In this document: positions 33,327 through 46,456 of the stretch, piece by piece
Layout: the number at the start of each line of letters is the position of its first letter
Numbering within the stretch: the stretch's first letter is position 1
Assembly: GCF_002575655.3 (NCBI RefSeq)
Contig: NC_053040.3
Span: 459,840,780-459,904,779, forward strand
Origin: Aegilops tauschii subsp. strangulata
Taxonomy: Eukaryota > Streptophyta > Magnoliopsida > Poales > Poaceae
Direction: 5' to 3'
Length of the DNA stretch: 64,000 nucleotides
Notes under the pieces: generated by a model
Told to the model about the DNA's origin: nothing
Seen by the model: only the letters and a program-made list of their open reading frames with translations
Databases searched by the model: none
Translations under genes and position numbers: made by a program

Positions 33327-36300
33327 TGACCTCAAGGGAGGCCTCCAACCTATGTTTCCTTCATATGTCCATACGGACAACTCAAGCACACATGTCACAA
33401 CTGTGGCCTCCTGGAACCAAGACCACACGGCTAAGAATGCACGTCCACCATGCCCAGCACACCGAACACCCACGCTACACCCAGTGGGAGGACCATGATA
33501 ATGTCATGAATTAATTATTATGCTTGTGCATAAAGCATCTTCAAAGGAGGCCCCAAACTCTCCTCCCTTTATAGTATGTTCGAGCGAATAGTTTGAACAC
33601 TATATGAATGGAGGCCTCCAAACCGTCCCCAAATATGTCGATAGGGTAGACCTCCCCAAACCAAGCTCAAATGTGTCGCATATCTGGAGCGATCTGGACA
33701 TGTCCGCCACGTCGGCCCAGAATGTTCTAGCACACCACTGACCCTACAAAGCCTCCTTCCCCGTGCCATCCAACCCCTAACCCTAGCCTGATACGGGGCA
33801 AGTAGGGGTGGCTCAATCTTCAAGAATTGAAGGTGAATTTGAGGGGATACGTGAAGAATATTGAGGAAATCTGTAACCAATTCACTAATTGGCACGCCGC
33901 ATACGCCGCTCAGGAATAAACTTGGCGTGTGCCTTGCGAAATGGTATCACAACATAGACATACATAGTACATGTTTTTGTCAGGCTCTTATGGTGCTTGT
34001 ATGCAACATCATCATAAGGTTAGGAAATAACTTATCAGGCTACAACGGAAGACAAGGCACCAAGGAATCTAACTGGGTTGCACTTCATAGGGATCTGGTT
34101 TGACCACTCTCCTACCAGACTCTCGATCAACATCTTTGCACACGTAGGCTGAGGAATCCTCACTTCACATTTGGCCAAAGATCGAGTTAGTGAGTATTTT
34201 GAAAGCACTTGCAAGATAATCACATAACATATATTATTAAGCAAAGAAATACATGGCATGAACAACATAAGCAATCAAATAACATGGTAAGATAACTAAC
34301 AAGAGTATGTCCAAGATAAAGTACTACATATATAAATGTATAATATAGCAATTTATCCTTATAGTCAAAGGTGGTGTGACTGTGACAGGAGGCGAGGCGG
34401 TATGAGATGTCTTTGTATTCCGATATCTCTTCCATGGGTATCCCGTTATCAAGGTGTCGGTAGCTGGACAAGGGATGATGGTAGAGGCGGAGTTTGACGA
34501 TGAGTATGCGCACTACGTTGGAAACACAAGACTCTGATCGGGCTATGTTGACGCACACCTATGTTGTGTCCTTGATGAAGGTGGTGAACTGAAGCTCGGC
34601 TTTGGGGATGAAAATCAAAGACCGGCCTATGGTCGGACTTGTCCGCACACATGCGGTTCCTTCTTGAAGGTTTAGCCCAGGAGTTGTGTACTTTTCGTTT
34701 GTTTCTATCTTTTACCATAGGGTTAGAGATTGGATGGCGGAGCTACTGGCGCGAGGCACACGGACTCACTTTTATTTTTGGGTCAATTTTGTTCGACTGA
34801 TGGATTTTATGTGAAAAATGCGGTAAGTAACATAATCACGTGAAAAAGTGTGTAATGAAATATCTCCCAAACATATGATTGTGTTGATTCTACACAAACA
34901 GTACATGTGTAATAATACTAGACCAAGAAACCATAAATAGCCCATTGATCTCTCTGCACACATTAAGTGTGAACATAGGGACATTAAGTGTGAACACAGG
35001 TAATTGCTTTGGGCAGCAGAATGACATATTTTTGTGTATATGGGATTCCAATGAGCCCTCGAATAAACCTTAACCCTTAGTGTCAACAATTATATACAAG
35101 CTTTTTCACTTTCTATCATCGTGGTAGATTACTTGCAAGATTGAACCCAACTAATGCATACCTCTCTCACTACTGATTGCCGATCTGAACTAACCAAGAG
35201 TAAACAAGTAACCGGAGAGAAATATACATCTATAAATCAAACAAGATGGCATGCATATATTATATATAAACATAAAGAAATAAGAATTCATCACATGATC
35301 AACATCACTGATGTGAATACATCATATTAACCATAATCATGTATGGTAGCTCATATAGCTATTGTACTGAACATCTAAACATGTCAAGATGGAGAGCTTA
35401 CAACTTTGGCTAGTGTTAGGAACCCATAGTCCAAGGGATCAACTACCCACAACTCATCTTGAAGCTTGAGAGTCAAGGTTTGGTGATGAAGAAGATGGTT
35501 TCCCCCTCCAGCACATCATCTATGTACATTCCCCTCCTCACTCTACCCATTCTGATTTTTCTTCTTCCTTCTCTAGTTTTTTTTACCGTTTTTCCATAAA
35601 AAATGCCTCGACTACCCCACCTCTTATTGATATGTGTTTTTAGATAAAACTAAGTGTTACTAAATAAACTTCTTTTATATAATCATATTAATAATAAATT
35701 GGTAGGTAAATCACAAGCTAACCTACTAGAATACGCCAATATCCTACGAACGTTCCCTGAGAGCATTTTACCAGCGAAAGCTCGAATTTCCATACAATTT
35801 CAACTAAATTTTTCATGGCAACTTTACAGGAATTGCCATGATCAGAAGAGAAAGTTGCCACATGACACAAAAAATAATGGGATCAATTTTTAAAAAAAAA
35901 ATTACCAACCGCGTGATTTGGATTCAATGGTTGTGGGGCCATTCCCTGGGACCTCCTAACCAGGAACGTTCCCCAGTTAAAACTTCCCTAGGATATTTAT
36001 TCCCATGCTGCGACAGTTATCTAGTTGAGTTAAGCGCATGGATATAACTTGTCCCATATCTTGTCGACATGCAAAATTTGATCGTAAAATATGAGCACTT
36101 TGTGTAAAACTATATGTGGACGATAACATGGTACTGCTCACTTATAATTTTACAAGCTAAATACCCGTGTTTCACGAGGGCAACTTTACCCTAGTGGGTC
36201 AACGTAGAGATTTTTTGATTAGACTGAGATTGAGATATGTTGTGAAGAGAAGGAATCCGTAGTCAAAAGATAAGGAAAAATGCGATGAGACTGTATACAT

Positions 36301-37219
36301 AGAACTATGTGAGTTCATTTTATTTTGTTGTTTGCTTGCAAGAGATTTCTTGTTATCGGCGGTTTATTTGATTTCTATTGATTGCCTTACAAGGGATTTC
36401 TTGCCCCAGAAATAAGGTGGTGGAGTCGGTTTGAAAAAATAAACAATGGAAGTTATCGCATGGTTTGAAAAAGAATTTGCTTAGAGGGATAGAAGCAAAA
36501 CCAACAAACTCCTCTTTAATAGTAGAGATTTATTATACATACTGCAAATGGTCGTATTTTTATGAGATTTTGCATGATTTTTTCTTCAGCTTTTTAGAAA
36601 CTCAGAAATCAGAATGATCTGCACGACTGCTTGTTCAAAGTGCACAGGAGGCAGAAACAAAACAAGGCCCAACCCACGTACAGATATCACCAGCTGGCGC
36701 GAGCCCTAAATTCCAGCCCACCTACTGAAACCACCTGCCATAAGCCCTTGGGGTGCATCCTGACCCATTTTACTGTGTCCATTTCGGCCGCAAAACTAGT
36801 GGAGCAACTTCGACTCAGAATTGCCTCAAAAAAAAACTTCGACTCAGAAAAAAAAGCGGAGCAGCAGGCAATATTTCGGGTTAATAAAGTTGGCTTTTCC
36901 CCTAAAAATAAATAAATAGCAAGAAACAATATTTCGGGTTAATAAAGTTGCCCCCCCCCCCCCCCCCCACACCCCACCCCACCCCAAAAAAAAGGCAATA
37001 TTTAAACCGCAGGGCTTGGCAGAAATATGGTACACCAAATGATATAGCAGCTAAATGTTAACAATAATGCATTGTTGCTAGAGATGCAGTCTTTATAAAT
37101 CGACTATACCAGGTCGAAGGATGTACACATAGAGCACGGTAAAATTCGATGATACACAGCAAAAACTCTTGGCAAGAGTGACGGTACTGAGAGCTGTCGA
37201 AGAGATTGCCTTGGAAGAA
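33327..37219. other. Intergenic sequence downstream of the transporter gene
   Basis: About 3.9 kb with no protein-like frame. It contains AT-rich low-complexity parts, a long C run with CCCCA units (about 36950-36985) and probable remnants of small DNA elements around 35760-36540. The last 100-200 bases next to 37219 probably hold the 3' untranslated region of the transporter gene; the polyadenylation site was not identified. Confidence 0.5.
36950..36985. repeat. Poly-C and ACCCC low-complexity tract
   Basis: Nearly twenty C in a row followed by ACCCC units and an A run. Length in the assembly may be unreliable. Confidence 0.7.
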
Positions 37220-40200
37220 TCAATAGTATCCGATTATGCTGGCCACCGAGGAGTACGTTCCGAGGGTGGCACTGATGACTCCAACCACTATTATAACGAC
37301 GCTTGCAATCACCTGAATAACCGCATGGTATGAAGAGAGAAATCTTGAGTGTTCAGAAATCATCTCCAGAAGAGAAGGAATCTTGGAAAGCTTATGGTAA
37401 ATTATATCTTACCTGCGTACGTGTGGCTTTATTCTGTGTGATCTTCAAGAAGCACAAGGCGGGCATTATGATTGCCTGTAATCATGCAAAGAAAGTCAAA
37501 AGGAGCACATCCGTTACTTTGTCATCTGTATTTCTTACGCAACTGTAGGTTTGTTTTTTGGAGGATGGGACTATTATTCTCATGAACAGCCCACATGGAT
37601 GCAGTCAATTTTAGCACACCAAAAAATGTTGTTTGACGAGTTTGATCTTTTTTACAGATTTTCTTATTATGTGCAGCTTAGTACAGCTATATAGGCCATT
37701 AAGTGGGGGAAAGAATGGCATACCACAAGTATACTGAGCAGGGATCCAATCAGAGCCATCACCAAACCTGAAATATGCAACATGCAAATCAGGAATGCAC
37801 AGTATAATTCTTCTGTAATGTGTTCTCAAAGAAGTCTTCTGTGAGCCGCCAATAATAAAGTACAAAGCAGATGATAGCTTAAGCAGCTGAAGTGCATAGT
37901 ACTATAGTAAGCAGAGGTGTTTTAGGAGTTCCCTAAAAGAAGGAAGTGTTTTAGGAATATTTGCACCTGTAACGGAGCCTACAGGAAGTCCCCAATTATT
38001 TTTTCCTAAAAGGAAGATAACCCAGTCCTCAACTAAACACCGATCTGAGCAGGTCACTGCCCATTATTGATCTCAAGTCCTAACACTATGAAAGTGTTAA
38101 TTTTCCAGGAGCATGGAGTTAAAAAATATTGAAAATGCAATGAATCAAGATGCTGTTTTCAACTACTAATCTTGGTACTGCATTATTTGTAATGAGCCAC
38201 TTTGCATTTAGCTGTTTCCGAGGGAAACAATTGCATGTAAAGTTTATGCACCATCCATCATTCCAAAGTAATGCGTGTCCATAGGAAATTTACTGGGTTT
38301 TCAAGAAAAGCAAAGCAAATAAAACATACTACAAGAAGTACAATGGATTGGCAGTGAAGACTGCATTTGCAGAAGACAACAAAACCAAGGATGGTAAGTA
38401 CGCATTCTATGTGCATAAGATTTGACAATCTTAAAAAAATGCATAGCAAAAATAATCAGTGCTGAACAAAGGTATAAGCATACCGAAGAATGGAAGAAGA
38501 AATGCAATGACAACAGTTGACGCCACAAGGCTCGTCCTCAGTATAATAGAGACGATTGTTTCGTTCAAAAATCCTTCAGGGCGCAACTCTTCTAAACTCC
38601 GAGCCAATGGGTTTAACAACAAGGCAAATCTGTTTATGGTTAAGGAAGAAGCTGTTCTATATGGAGTTAGGTACAGTGAAAATCAACATAATCCTAGAAA
38701 CCTTGACATTACAAAGTTTGACGATAGAAATTCCAAAGGATACTTGGTGAAAGGGTTGATCACCTGAAACACCAAAAAAATAATGATCAAGTTTAAGGAA
38801 AGACAGTTACAATACCAGGAGCTAAGATAAAGTCGAGCATAATTCTTACCGTGGTCCACAGAGCAACTTTCGAGGCAAATGACTCTTTTGGAAGATTCAA
38901 AGTTATTTGCGACAGAGTCTTGTCACCAAACATGAGATAGCCAATAATAGCGAACGAGCCATATATCGCTGTGCAAACTATGAAGCTGCACAATACAATT
39001 ATCCATACTTGAGGAATTTGACCATTACACATCAAACTAGCCAAGGTAAGACATTTGTTCATGCATACCATATGAAAAGTGCCTTAGGGAATTTTGTGCG
39101 ATCAGACATTGATTGGTAGATATTAGGAAATACCGAATGCCCAGAGTAGCAGAAACCGTAAATACCAATAGCAAAGGGCATGCCACTCCACTTTACTGCT
39201 TCCCCGGTCTGATGGAACCCTACACCTTCAGTGGTGCCGACTAAAGCGACAGATATAAACACCACAAGAGTTGCAATCACACCACCCGCTGCGCAAGTAA
39301 TTAAATCATGTTAATAGCTAACTAATGATGGTCGTAACAGAATTAATTAAGCAGGTTAGGAGTAGTGAGACCTGAAAGGTATGATAGCACTCGCAGATCT
39401 CGCAGCCATACTGTGGGCAGGACTACCAGTGCAGTTAACACTCCAAAGAAATGTTTACTGTCGACATGAATCCCAAACAAATTAATATTGACGTCAGGAA
39501 AGATTGATGTCATATTATCACCTTCCAGTATAATGAATTCCACGCAGTATGACTGCATCCAAAAAAATATGCATGAGACAAAAGTTTCTTTCCCAAGAAG
39601 TATACATGACATAAGTTTCTAAAACAGTTCAGTAATTTGCTTTGCTCAATAATCAAGGTATTAGATGGAAAACTTTGGAAAATACAAGTCACGTTGAAAT
39701 AAGCCACTTACATATAACTCAGTATACAAAATAATCTGCAAAAAAAGAGTAAACATCAGTTAGTGTTTTTTCGCTTACCAAAGAAAAAATAATTTATGCA
39801 TGAAGGTAAGACAGATGGGGTTTGATACTTAGATGCGCATTTTTCTCAGCCTAGAGGTAGGGGCAGCTAATACTGAAAATAGACAGAGGCCGGAGGCATT
39901 CCCTCCTTTAAAAAAAGTAAGACTGAAACTTCTGCCTTACAAGTCTGAAGTGGTTAGTGATCATTTAAAAAATAGGAATAGGGATCTAGAGATTAGATCG
40001 AATCAGCAGGTTTTTATTATAGCTTGTGAATTTTCAGATACGGCAATGATCTAGCAACTAGCAAGGATAAGGTTTATGGTAGCTTGTGATTTTTTCAGAT
40101 GTGGCAGTGAGCCAGCAAGGATTAGGTTGTCAAACTAACACCAAGCACATAACAAAATGGCAAAAGAGGAGTGGGCACACCAGATATGTCTGTGTTGTTC

Positions 40201-42009
40201 CCAAGTGATACTTGTGCAAATAATTTAAGTTAGTTTATACCAACAAAGCGAATAATACCGTCCTAGAAAACATTCTCGAAAAAAAAATACCGACCTAGAA
40301 AAATGTATGCATTTTCACTAATCAAGTCAGTATAGCATCGAAGACACAACCTTACAGCCAAACACAGTAGAATATTGTACAGAAGCCAGGGCTTACAGAT
40401 ATGATCAAGCGGCCAATTCTTCCAAAGGCGGCCTCCCCGATGTCTGGATAGGTTGCAATACCGTCTTTGCTCTCGAAACAATGCTTGAGAAGAACTCCAG
40501 TATAACAGCAAATAATTGCAAAAACAGACAGAACTGCAAGACCAGCCCATCCAGCTTCATGAATTGTGAACGGAGCAGAAAGAAGGCCAACACCAGCGAG
40601 TACGTTAACACCTATAGAAAAGAAACATAGGACAGTCAAATATGAGCATATTTGTAGTTTACTGAACACCCCTGCTGCTCTATATTTGGATATTTGTAGT
40701 TACCATTGAAGACTGTCTGTGTTACGCTGCACCCTTGACCGACGTAGATCTCTCCAGTATACTGAAATGAGAGCTTCTCATCTCTGACTGAACCAAGAAG
40801 ATGTCGCCGCAGGCTCTTGACAGATTCTAGCTTATCCGAGATGAAAGGCAGCCTGAGGTCAGAAGCCAGGCCACTGCGGCCACCATCGATTGAGTATTTG
40901 CTGGTTGAAGGACCAAGGTAACCGAAGATGGGAGACGCGGCAATTGTGTAGGTGTCAGTTGTTTCCCTGCAAAATGAACACCACGTCGTGATCATGCCGT
41001 CTGTATGACTCTATCTGTACACGAACAGGAAAACTGCCATCTGTAGTTTTGTGCACAAAAAGAAAAAGTGCAATCTGTACAAGCTGCTGGCATTCTTGAG
41101 TACGGACAGCTATACTGAGATATGCCAGCAAAGGCATCCATTAATGATGCTTTATTTCTTGTTACACCAGTCAGTACAAAAACGGGAGCCATTGATGAAG
41201 CAAAATAATACTACGTACTAGTATGACATACTGGTAATATAGTACTGCTGCTGCCAGGTGTACAGGTAGTGCCAAACATTGAACACTGCACTTTAATAAT
41301 ACTATAAATTTAATAAAATCATTACAACATTGTCGTACTGATGCTAGGAGAAGCTAGAGAAAACATACTCTATTTCCTACCCCTTTTTTCATCATTGTCA
41401 GTGGTTTCAGTCAACCTTGGTCATCTGGTCGAACAGATCAGACCATTCCCCAAGTGTCAGTGAACTCTAGGCCACTCCGAGATTGGATCAGGACATGTGT
41501 GTTTCCCGAAAATCGATTAAACATGGACAGCTAGCCCCGGATGTCTTCATCGAAAAAAGCTAGCCCCGGATGTGCAACCAGACTCGTCAGTGGCCAATCC
41601 AGTGAATCCACATGCAGAACTAACTAGTGCTCTGTCGGCCATTCCCAATCACCGAAGCCAACCAAATCCACTCTCATCACCACAGCAATCTAACCGAATA
41701 GCGGCCAAAATTGGCAGAGCAGACCACACCGCGATCGAACACTTAACCAGTAATAACACAGCAGAGTGCACGGAGTCATTGAGATGAGGCGATAGAGCAG
41801 GGAGAGAGAATGCGCACGTACCGGTAACTCTGCGGCCACTGGTGCGACTCGAAGGAGCCGACCCCGTCGCCGTCCTCGCCCCGCCCCTCCTCCTCCCCCT
41901 CGTCGTCGGAGTCGCGGAAGCTGTCGCGGGGGCTCTCCTCGATGTCGCCGTCGTCCAGCAGCATCTCGTCCTCCTCCTCCTTCCGCTGCCTCGCCGCCGC
42001 CGCCGCCAT
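37220..42009 (-). CDS. AVT1-type vacuolar amino acid transporter, 12 exons, 530 residues
   Basis: An intact AAAP-family transporter, expected to export amino acids across the vacuolar membrane. Exons on the minus strand: 42009-41822, 40966-40704, 40611-40397, 39735-39712, 39552-39372, 39288-39069, 38985-38850, 38763-38744, 38629-38484, 37767-37724, 37475-37413, 37312-37220. All introns are GT-AG and phases fit, giving 1593 nt with stop. Residues 1-150 are an acidic, soluble N-terminus typical of AVT1 proteins. The membrane part starts with [13 protein letters not shown] (about 153-165) and has roughly ten to eleven hydrophobic segments to the C-terminus (ending GYY). Other family signatures are YLSAGGVIAT at 288-297, YGFCYSGH, and VINPFTKFALLLNP at 410-423. 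Two exons are only 24 and 20 nt. The start is the first ATG of the acidic N-terminus; an upstream in-frame ATG at 42280-42282 gives a proline-rich extension and is less likely. No stop or frameshift was seen. Confidence 0.93.
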
Positions 42010-42594
42010 CACAAGTGGCGCAAATGCCGGGTTGCGTGGCGGATTTGGGTAGGACCACACGCGACGCTTCCAGAGGAGATGGAGATGGTAGGGGAGGGAG
42101 GTAAAATTATTGGGCGTGGTTTTTGGACGAGCAAGCGGCGGGGTTGGAAGGGGGGATGAAATAGTTGGAGATGGTGTGCTCGCGCGCGCCGCGACAAGGC
42201 GGCGTGAGCTGCGCTTGCTTACGGCAACCGGCACGCGGCTGGCTTGCTGCCGCTGTCGCTGACGTGTGGGCCCCGGCGCCACGTGTGAGGGGAGGAGTGG
42301 TGGGGGTGGAGGAAGTTGCTCGATTGGAGGTTGTGTCCTGTCTGTCTGTCACCTGCGTGGCGGTGAAACCGGGCATGTTCGGGAATGCGTGCGCTGGCGC
42401 TGGCGCCGCGCGCGGTGCACGCACGTCTCATCTCTCTCTGACCTGTGGGACCCAGATAATGACTTGCCTGAATTATTATAGCGCACGTACGTGTGCTGCC
42501 TATCACGTGCATGAGCATGACTAGGCCTGGCTTTCTTTTTTAGGAGAAGTACCGTATATTCATCATTCATACACAAATATCCATTTCGGATCGA
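42010..42594 (-). promoter_or_regulatory. 5' untranslated and promoter region of the transporter gene
   Basis: A GC-rich and CpG-rich stretch from the start codon to the foldback element. It probably contains the 5' UTR and core promoter. I saw no convincing TATA box. Overlapping open frames on both strands here reflect high GC content. Confidence 0.5.
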
Positions 42595-42958
42595 GAGCTC
42601 ATCGGATCTTGGTGAACAATAAAATCTAACAAATACTAAACAAATTTCAGATTTTTTTGTGTGAAATATATTTTAGTGTGTGAGGCCCGTCCAAAATTTC
42701 AACTCATTTGGACATCCGAGCTGCTCTCAGCAAAAGTAACAAAATTTGTCCCGAACAATGCAAAACTGTAAACTTTTTTCTCAGACCCTATTTTTTTCTT
42801 TTTTTTTGCTGAGAGCTGCTCACATGTTCAAATGAGCTGAAATTTTGCACGAACCTCACGCACTAGACCATCTTCCATGCAAAAACAATTTGAAATTTTT
42901 TGAAATTTTCTAATATTTCATTTGATTTTACTGTTCATGCGCAGGAGCAGATGAGCTC
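42595..42958. mobile_element. Foldback MITE-like inverted repeat
   Basis: A 364-bp segment whose two arms are inverted copies. The left arm from GAGCTCATC at 42595 pairs with the right arm ending GATGAGCTC at 42958. Long matches include TCATTTG with CAAATGA, GCTGCTCTCAGC with GCTGAGAGCTGCTC, and AAAATTTCA with TGAAATTTT. There is a short T-rich centre. No coding frame and no certain target duplication were found, so the superfamily is unknown. Confidence 0.75.
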
Positions 42959-45100
42959 GGGAGCCATTTAATCGCTCTCCAACATACATGGGTTCTCTTT
43001 GGAACATCTGGAAGAGACAACACATTAGAAAATCTACAGGAAAACTCATAAATTGATTTTTAAAACTTATCTTTTGGGTTCCTGCATCCAACATCATCAC
43101 GGCCCAAGAATCCAGACGCCGTCATCGCCAAAGTGTTCACTGGAGGGGAGAAACACAAGCCTCCAACTTGCCAAGATCCAAGATAGTGCCATAGCGGCCA
43201 AGTTCCATTATGAGCCTTTGAACAGCGTCGTCACAAAGTGGCATCGAACATGTCGATGTATGTCGTCGGCCGAAGAAATACTTCACACATCTTGAATCGC
43301 AGTCTTGAAGTCCTTAAGTGGCAGGACTCCAGAATCAGCAACCATCTTCCATGCCAAATCTCCATGTGGACCATCCCTTGAACAAGACTGGCGCTGTAGC
43401 GTTGGCCAACTCCAAGACACATACTTCCAGCTCCGGGACGACGCTAGAGAAGCGGGCGACACAAAGCGGACGGAGCCGAAGAAACAAGAGCCTGAGCAAG
43501 ATCTCCACCGCCGTCTTGAAGAACTCGCTTGAACACAAATTCATGGCTCCTCGACACCGGTGAAGAATGTCGTTGAGGCGGTGGCCCGAAGAACTTTATT
43601 TGCGGTGACGACGTCGGCGCCGAACTAGCGCCGTCACCCGACATTACCTATCCTAAACCTATCTATGGACCGGGCGGAAAGAGCCGGGCTCCCCCACCTT
43701 CCCGCTGCTGCTGGAGCGGCAAGCGGAGGGAAGAGGACCCGACGGCCTCGCCCGGCTGAACTTTCAACTTGGGATAAAAAACACACACGAAAACTACTCC
43801 AAATTCCCTTTTCAAACTCCCGAAAGGGAAGTTTTATTGGGATCTGGTTTTCCTAAGCCGTTCGGCTCAGAAGGCCGCAATGCGCATTGGCTCAGTTCTG
43901 ACGGTCACGCATGTGCGGACATGCTAATCTCGGAACAGCGGCCGCAGAGTCGATCGGGCAGGCTGAACGACAGACGCTAGCTAACGCGTACGAACTACTA
44001 GCAGACACATCGCGTATTGACAGCGTCGATCGATGTCCACGCAAAAGACGATCGACTTTCTCACTCGCAGCGCGCGCCATGTGGAGATGGACAATGAAAA
44101 TGATATCCCCGCGCAGAGGGACGTGGCGTCTAACCAGCACGGTCGGTCGATCATGTGATGTGCCTCTCAGAGGTCAGAGCCCTGCAAAGCACACGCAGCT
44201 CGCGGACAAATGAAGCGGGAAGCGGGCAGACGGCCAGGCTCGACTCGTTCGAATCGTATCGTACATGGGCGTGGCGTCTTGCCCGAACTAGCAAGCTCGG
44301 CTCATGGCGTCTTGCCCGAACTGTGGCGGTGCCAATTTGCAGTTTGGGTAACATGGATGAAGGTGCAGAGGATTTGAGTTTGAGCAGATCGATCTCGCGA
44401 GCGTGGCGCGCGCATCCGCATCGCATGGGATATTCGTGTGCGCATGTGGCGAGATGAGATCACCGCCAGCCACCTGCAGTCTCTAGTTTTCTATGACTTG
44501 TAATAAGGGACGGTGTTGGGATGACAACGGGTGACTTTGACCGATGATGACGTGTAGAGCCTATCTGAATATCTGATCTGATGCGTGCTGCTCGTATATA
44601 GGGCTGCTTGTGGCTGTTAATCAGTTGAGTATAGGATTGCTTGCAGATGTGTGATGCGGGGAGTGGAATAGCGTGTTTTGTTCGAAGCAGGACGGGGGAA
44701 GATGAGATAAGAGTCTAGTCGGAGATCGCTATCAGCGACACGCATCCCTAATCCTCGACGTCTGTTTTGTTGTTGTTGAGGTTATCCTCGACGTGTAAGA
44801 GATTGCGCTGGCCCGAGAGAGAGGCGCACGGTCCATCTGTAAGAAACTCTAGCCCGCTCGGACCCAAAGTCCACCAGGAAACGGGCCCACGATCTTGCAC
44901 CCCACAGTGATCTATCTACCACCACCTCTACCAAGAAAAATCTATTTACTACCACCTTGCCAACGGAGGAGCGAGGAGGGCAGGGAAGCCTCCTATATTA
45001 TGAGCTCTTGCGAAGTTGTTGCAACCAAGCTTACCCTAACAGGGTACCGTGCGGCAGGCGTTGTTAGCAGTCAGCATTCGTATACAACGGACAGGGTCAA
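42959..45100. other. Intergenic sequence, unassigned
   Basis: About 2.1 kb upstream of the transporter gene. It holds several GC-rich parts (43480-43760, 43920-44460) with overlapping short frames on both strands and no recognisable protein. Part of 43080-43560 looks familiar as a dispersed Triticeae repeat, but I cannot assign it. Confidence 0.4.
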
Positions 45101-45304
45101 CGGTCGATCATGAAGGGCCGTGGCCTAGATCGATCTTCTCTAATGGGAGATTGGGCGTCACGGTCGATCATGAAGGGCTGTGGCCTAGATCATTTGATCT
45201 ACTGATCTCCTCTAGTGGGAGGTTGGGCGTCACGGTCGATCATGAAGGGTCGTGGCCTAGATCATTTGATCTACTAATCTTCTCTAGTGGGAGATTGGGC
45301 GTCC
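45101..45304. repeat. Three-unit tandem repeat (60, 72, 72 bp)
   Basis: Units start at 45101, 45161 and 45233, each with CGGTCGATCATGAAGGG, and end TTGGGCGTC. The first unit lacks a 12-bp segment (ATTTGATCTACT type) that is present in units two and three. The array lies in no known element. Confidence 0.9.
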
Positions 45305-45655
45305 TAATTCATGGGAGAGGGGCACACGTCCGCGCGGCCCCTGCCAATTTCTAAAATTAAATTTTGGCTCTATTGTTTTTGCATGTTATAGTTTTGGAGT
45401 AACAATAAAATGCAAACTGACTAGGTTTGACATAGAGCACATTTGAGATAAAACATTAGGACACTAGGGATATAATGGTGTGTATACCTACGCATAACAA
45501 TTAATACAACATAGAATTATCATACATAACTATACAAAAGCAATTAACACAAAAGAATTTTGTGCGAATGTGATATTTAGTAGGTGTCATGGGCAATACA
45601 TAGTGCAACGCATAGCATGTTCGCATGCACACACTCGTACAACATCTACTAGATA
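45305..45655. other. Intergenic sequence, nothing recognised
   Basis: AT-rich sequence without frames longer than about 30 codons or obvious repeats. Confidence 0.5.
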
Positions 45656-46454
45656 CTCCCTCCGTTTCTAAATATAAGTCTTTTTAGATATTTAAATATG
45701 AGCTACATCGGGATGTATATAGATTTTTTGAACTGGGGACTTATATAGACATACAAATAATTGGGGACATAAAAAATCCAAAGTATGTCCGAGCGGCCTG
45801 TTTTTGAATTTTTAGGATATTTTTCCATTCATGAATATTTTTTTAATTGGCAAAATTTTGTTCAATTTCATTTACATTTTTTAATAAACTAGCTTTTAAA
45901 AAACATGAACATTTTTTTATTTCCCAAACATTTTCCTCAAAATTTAGAACATTTTTTGAATAAGCAAACATTTTTTTACAAAATTGCGAACATTTTTTAA
46001 TCCACAAAAATTTTATGATTTATTAAATATTTTAGTTAAAAAATTCTCATTTTTTGAATTTTCAGAATATTTTTTAAGTCCCCAATTATTTAAAGTAGAA
46101 AATAAAAGAAAGAAAACAGAAAATAAAAATAAAACAATAAAATCTAAAAAACAGGCTGCCTGGACATGGGCCGGCCCAAACAAGCGTTGTGTCTTTTCCC
46201 AGCATGTAGAGCGCAGTATAGGAGGTCCCTACTGCATGGGCCAGCCCAGGCGAAGTATTTCCCGTGTAGAAAACGTTTTTTTTAATCACTTATAAGGTGA
46301 CATTTAGCTAAAAAAACTTATAGGTGACATTGGTGGATAATATTTTGCAACTTTGGGGGCAATTTCTGCGACGTACCATCAAAAGCATTAGCCGCTTTAT
46401 TATTTGGTATAGATTGAAATATCTAAAAACACTTATATTTAGGAACGGACGGAG
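45656..46454. mobile_element. Stowaway MITE split by a second insertion
   Basis: The left end CTCCCTCCGTTTCTAAATA starts after TA at 45654-45655. The right end, read inward, is CTCCGTCCGTTCCTAAATA and is followed by TA at 46455-46456. A Stowaway of this type is normally about 160 bp, as at 62539-62697, but here the ends are 799 bp apart. About 690 bp (roughly 45721-46410) of T-rich sequence with GGGCCGGCCC- and GGGCCAGCCC-type motifs sits in the middle and ends TTTGGTATAG. It is probably another DNA element inserted in the MITE. Confidence 0.75.
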
Positions 46455-46456
46455 TA

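Noticed and set aside
35760..36540. Possible MITE-like segment with AAATACCCGTG and TTTAATAGTAGAGAT motifs
   Set aside because: No matching terminal inverted repeats or target duplication could be shown.
36950..36985. Long C run as a functional structure such as an i-motif
   Set aside because: Homopolymer length is often unreliable in assemblies, and nothing in its surroundings supports a function.
38754..38763. Reading exon 8 of the transporter through to the TGA about 60 bp downstream, which would make the gene a truncated pseudogene
   Set aside because: A GT donor after 20 nt and an AG acceptor at 38629 keep phase and restore the conserved NPFTKFALLLNP segment, so splicing is the better reading.
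41690..42282. Alternative or longer starts for the transporter gene
   Set aside because: The frame 41690-42058 is out of phase with exon 2. The upstream ATG at 42280-42282 adds about 90 Pro/Arg-rich residues unlike the family.
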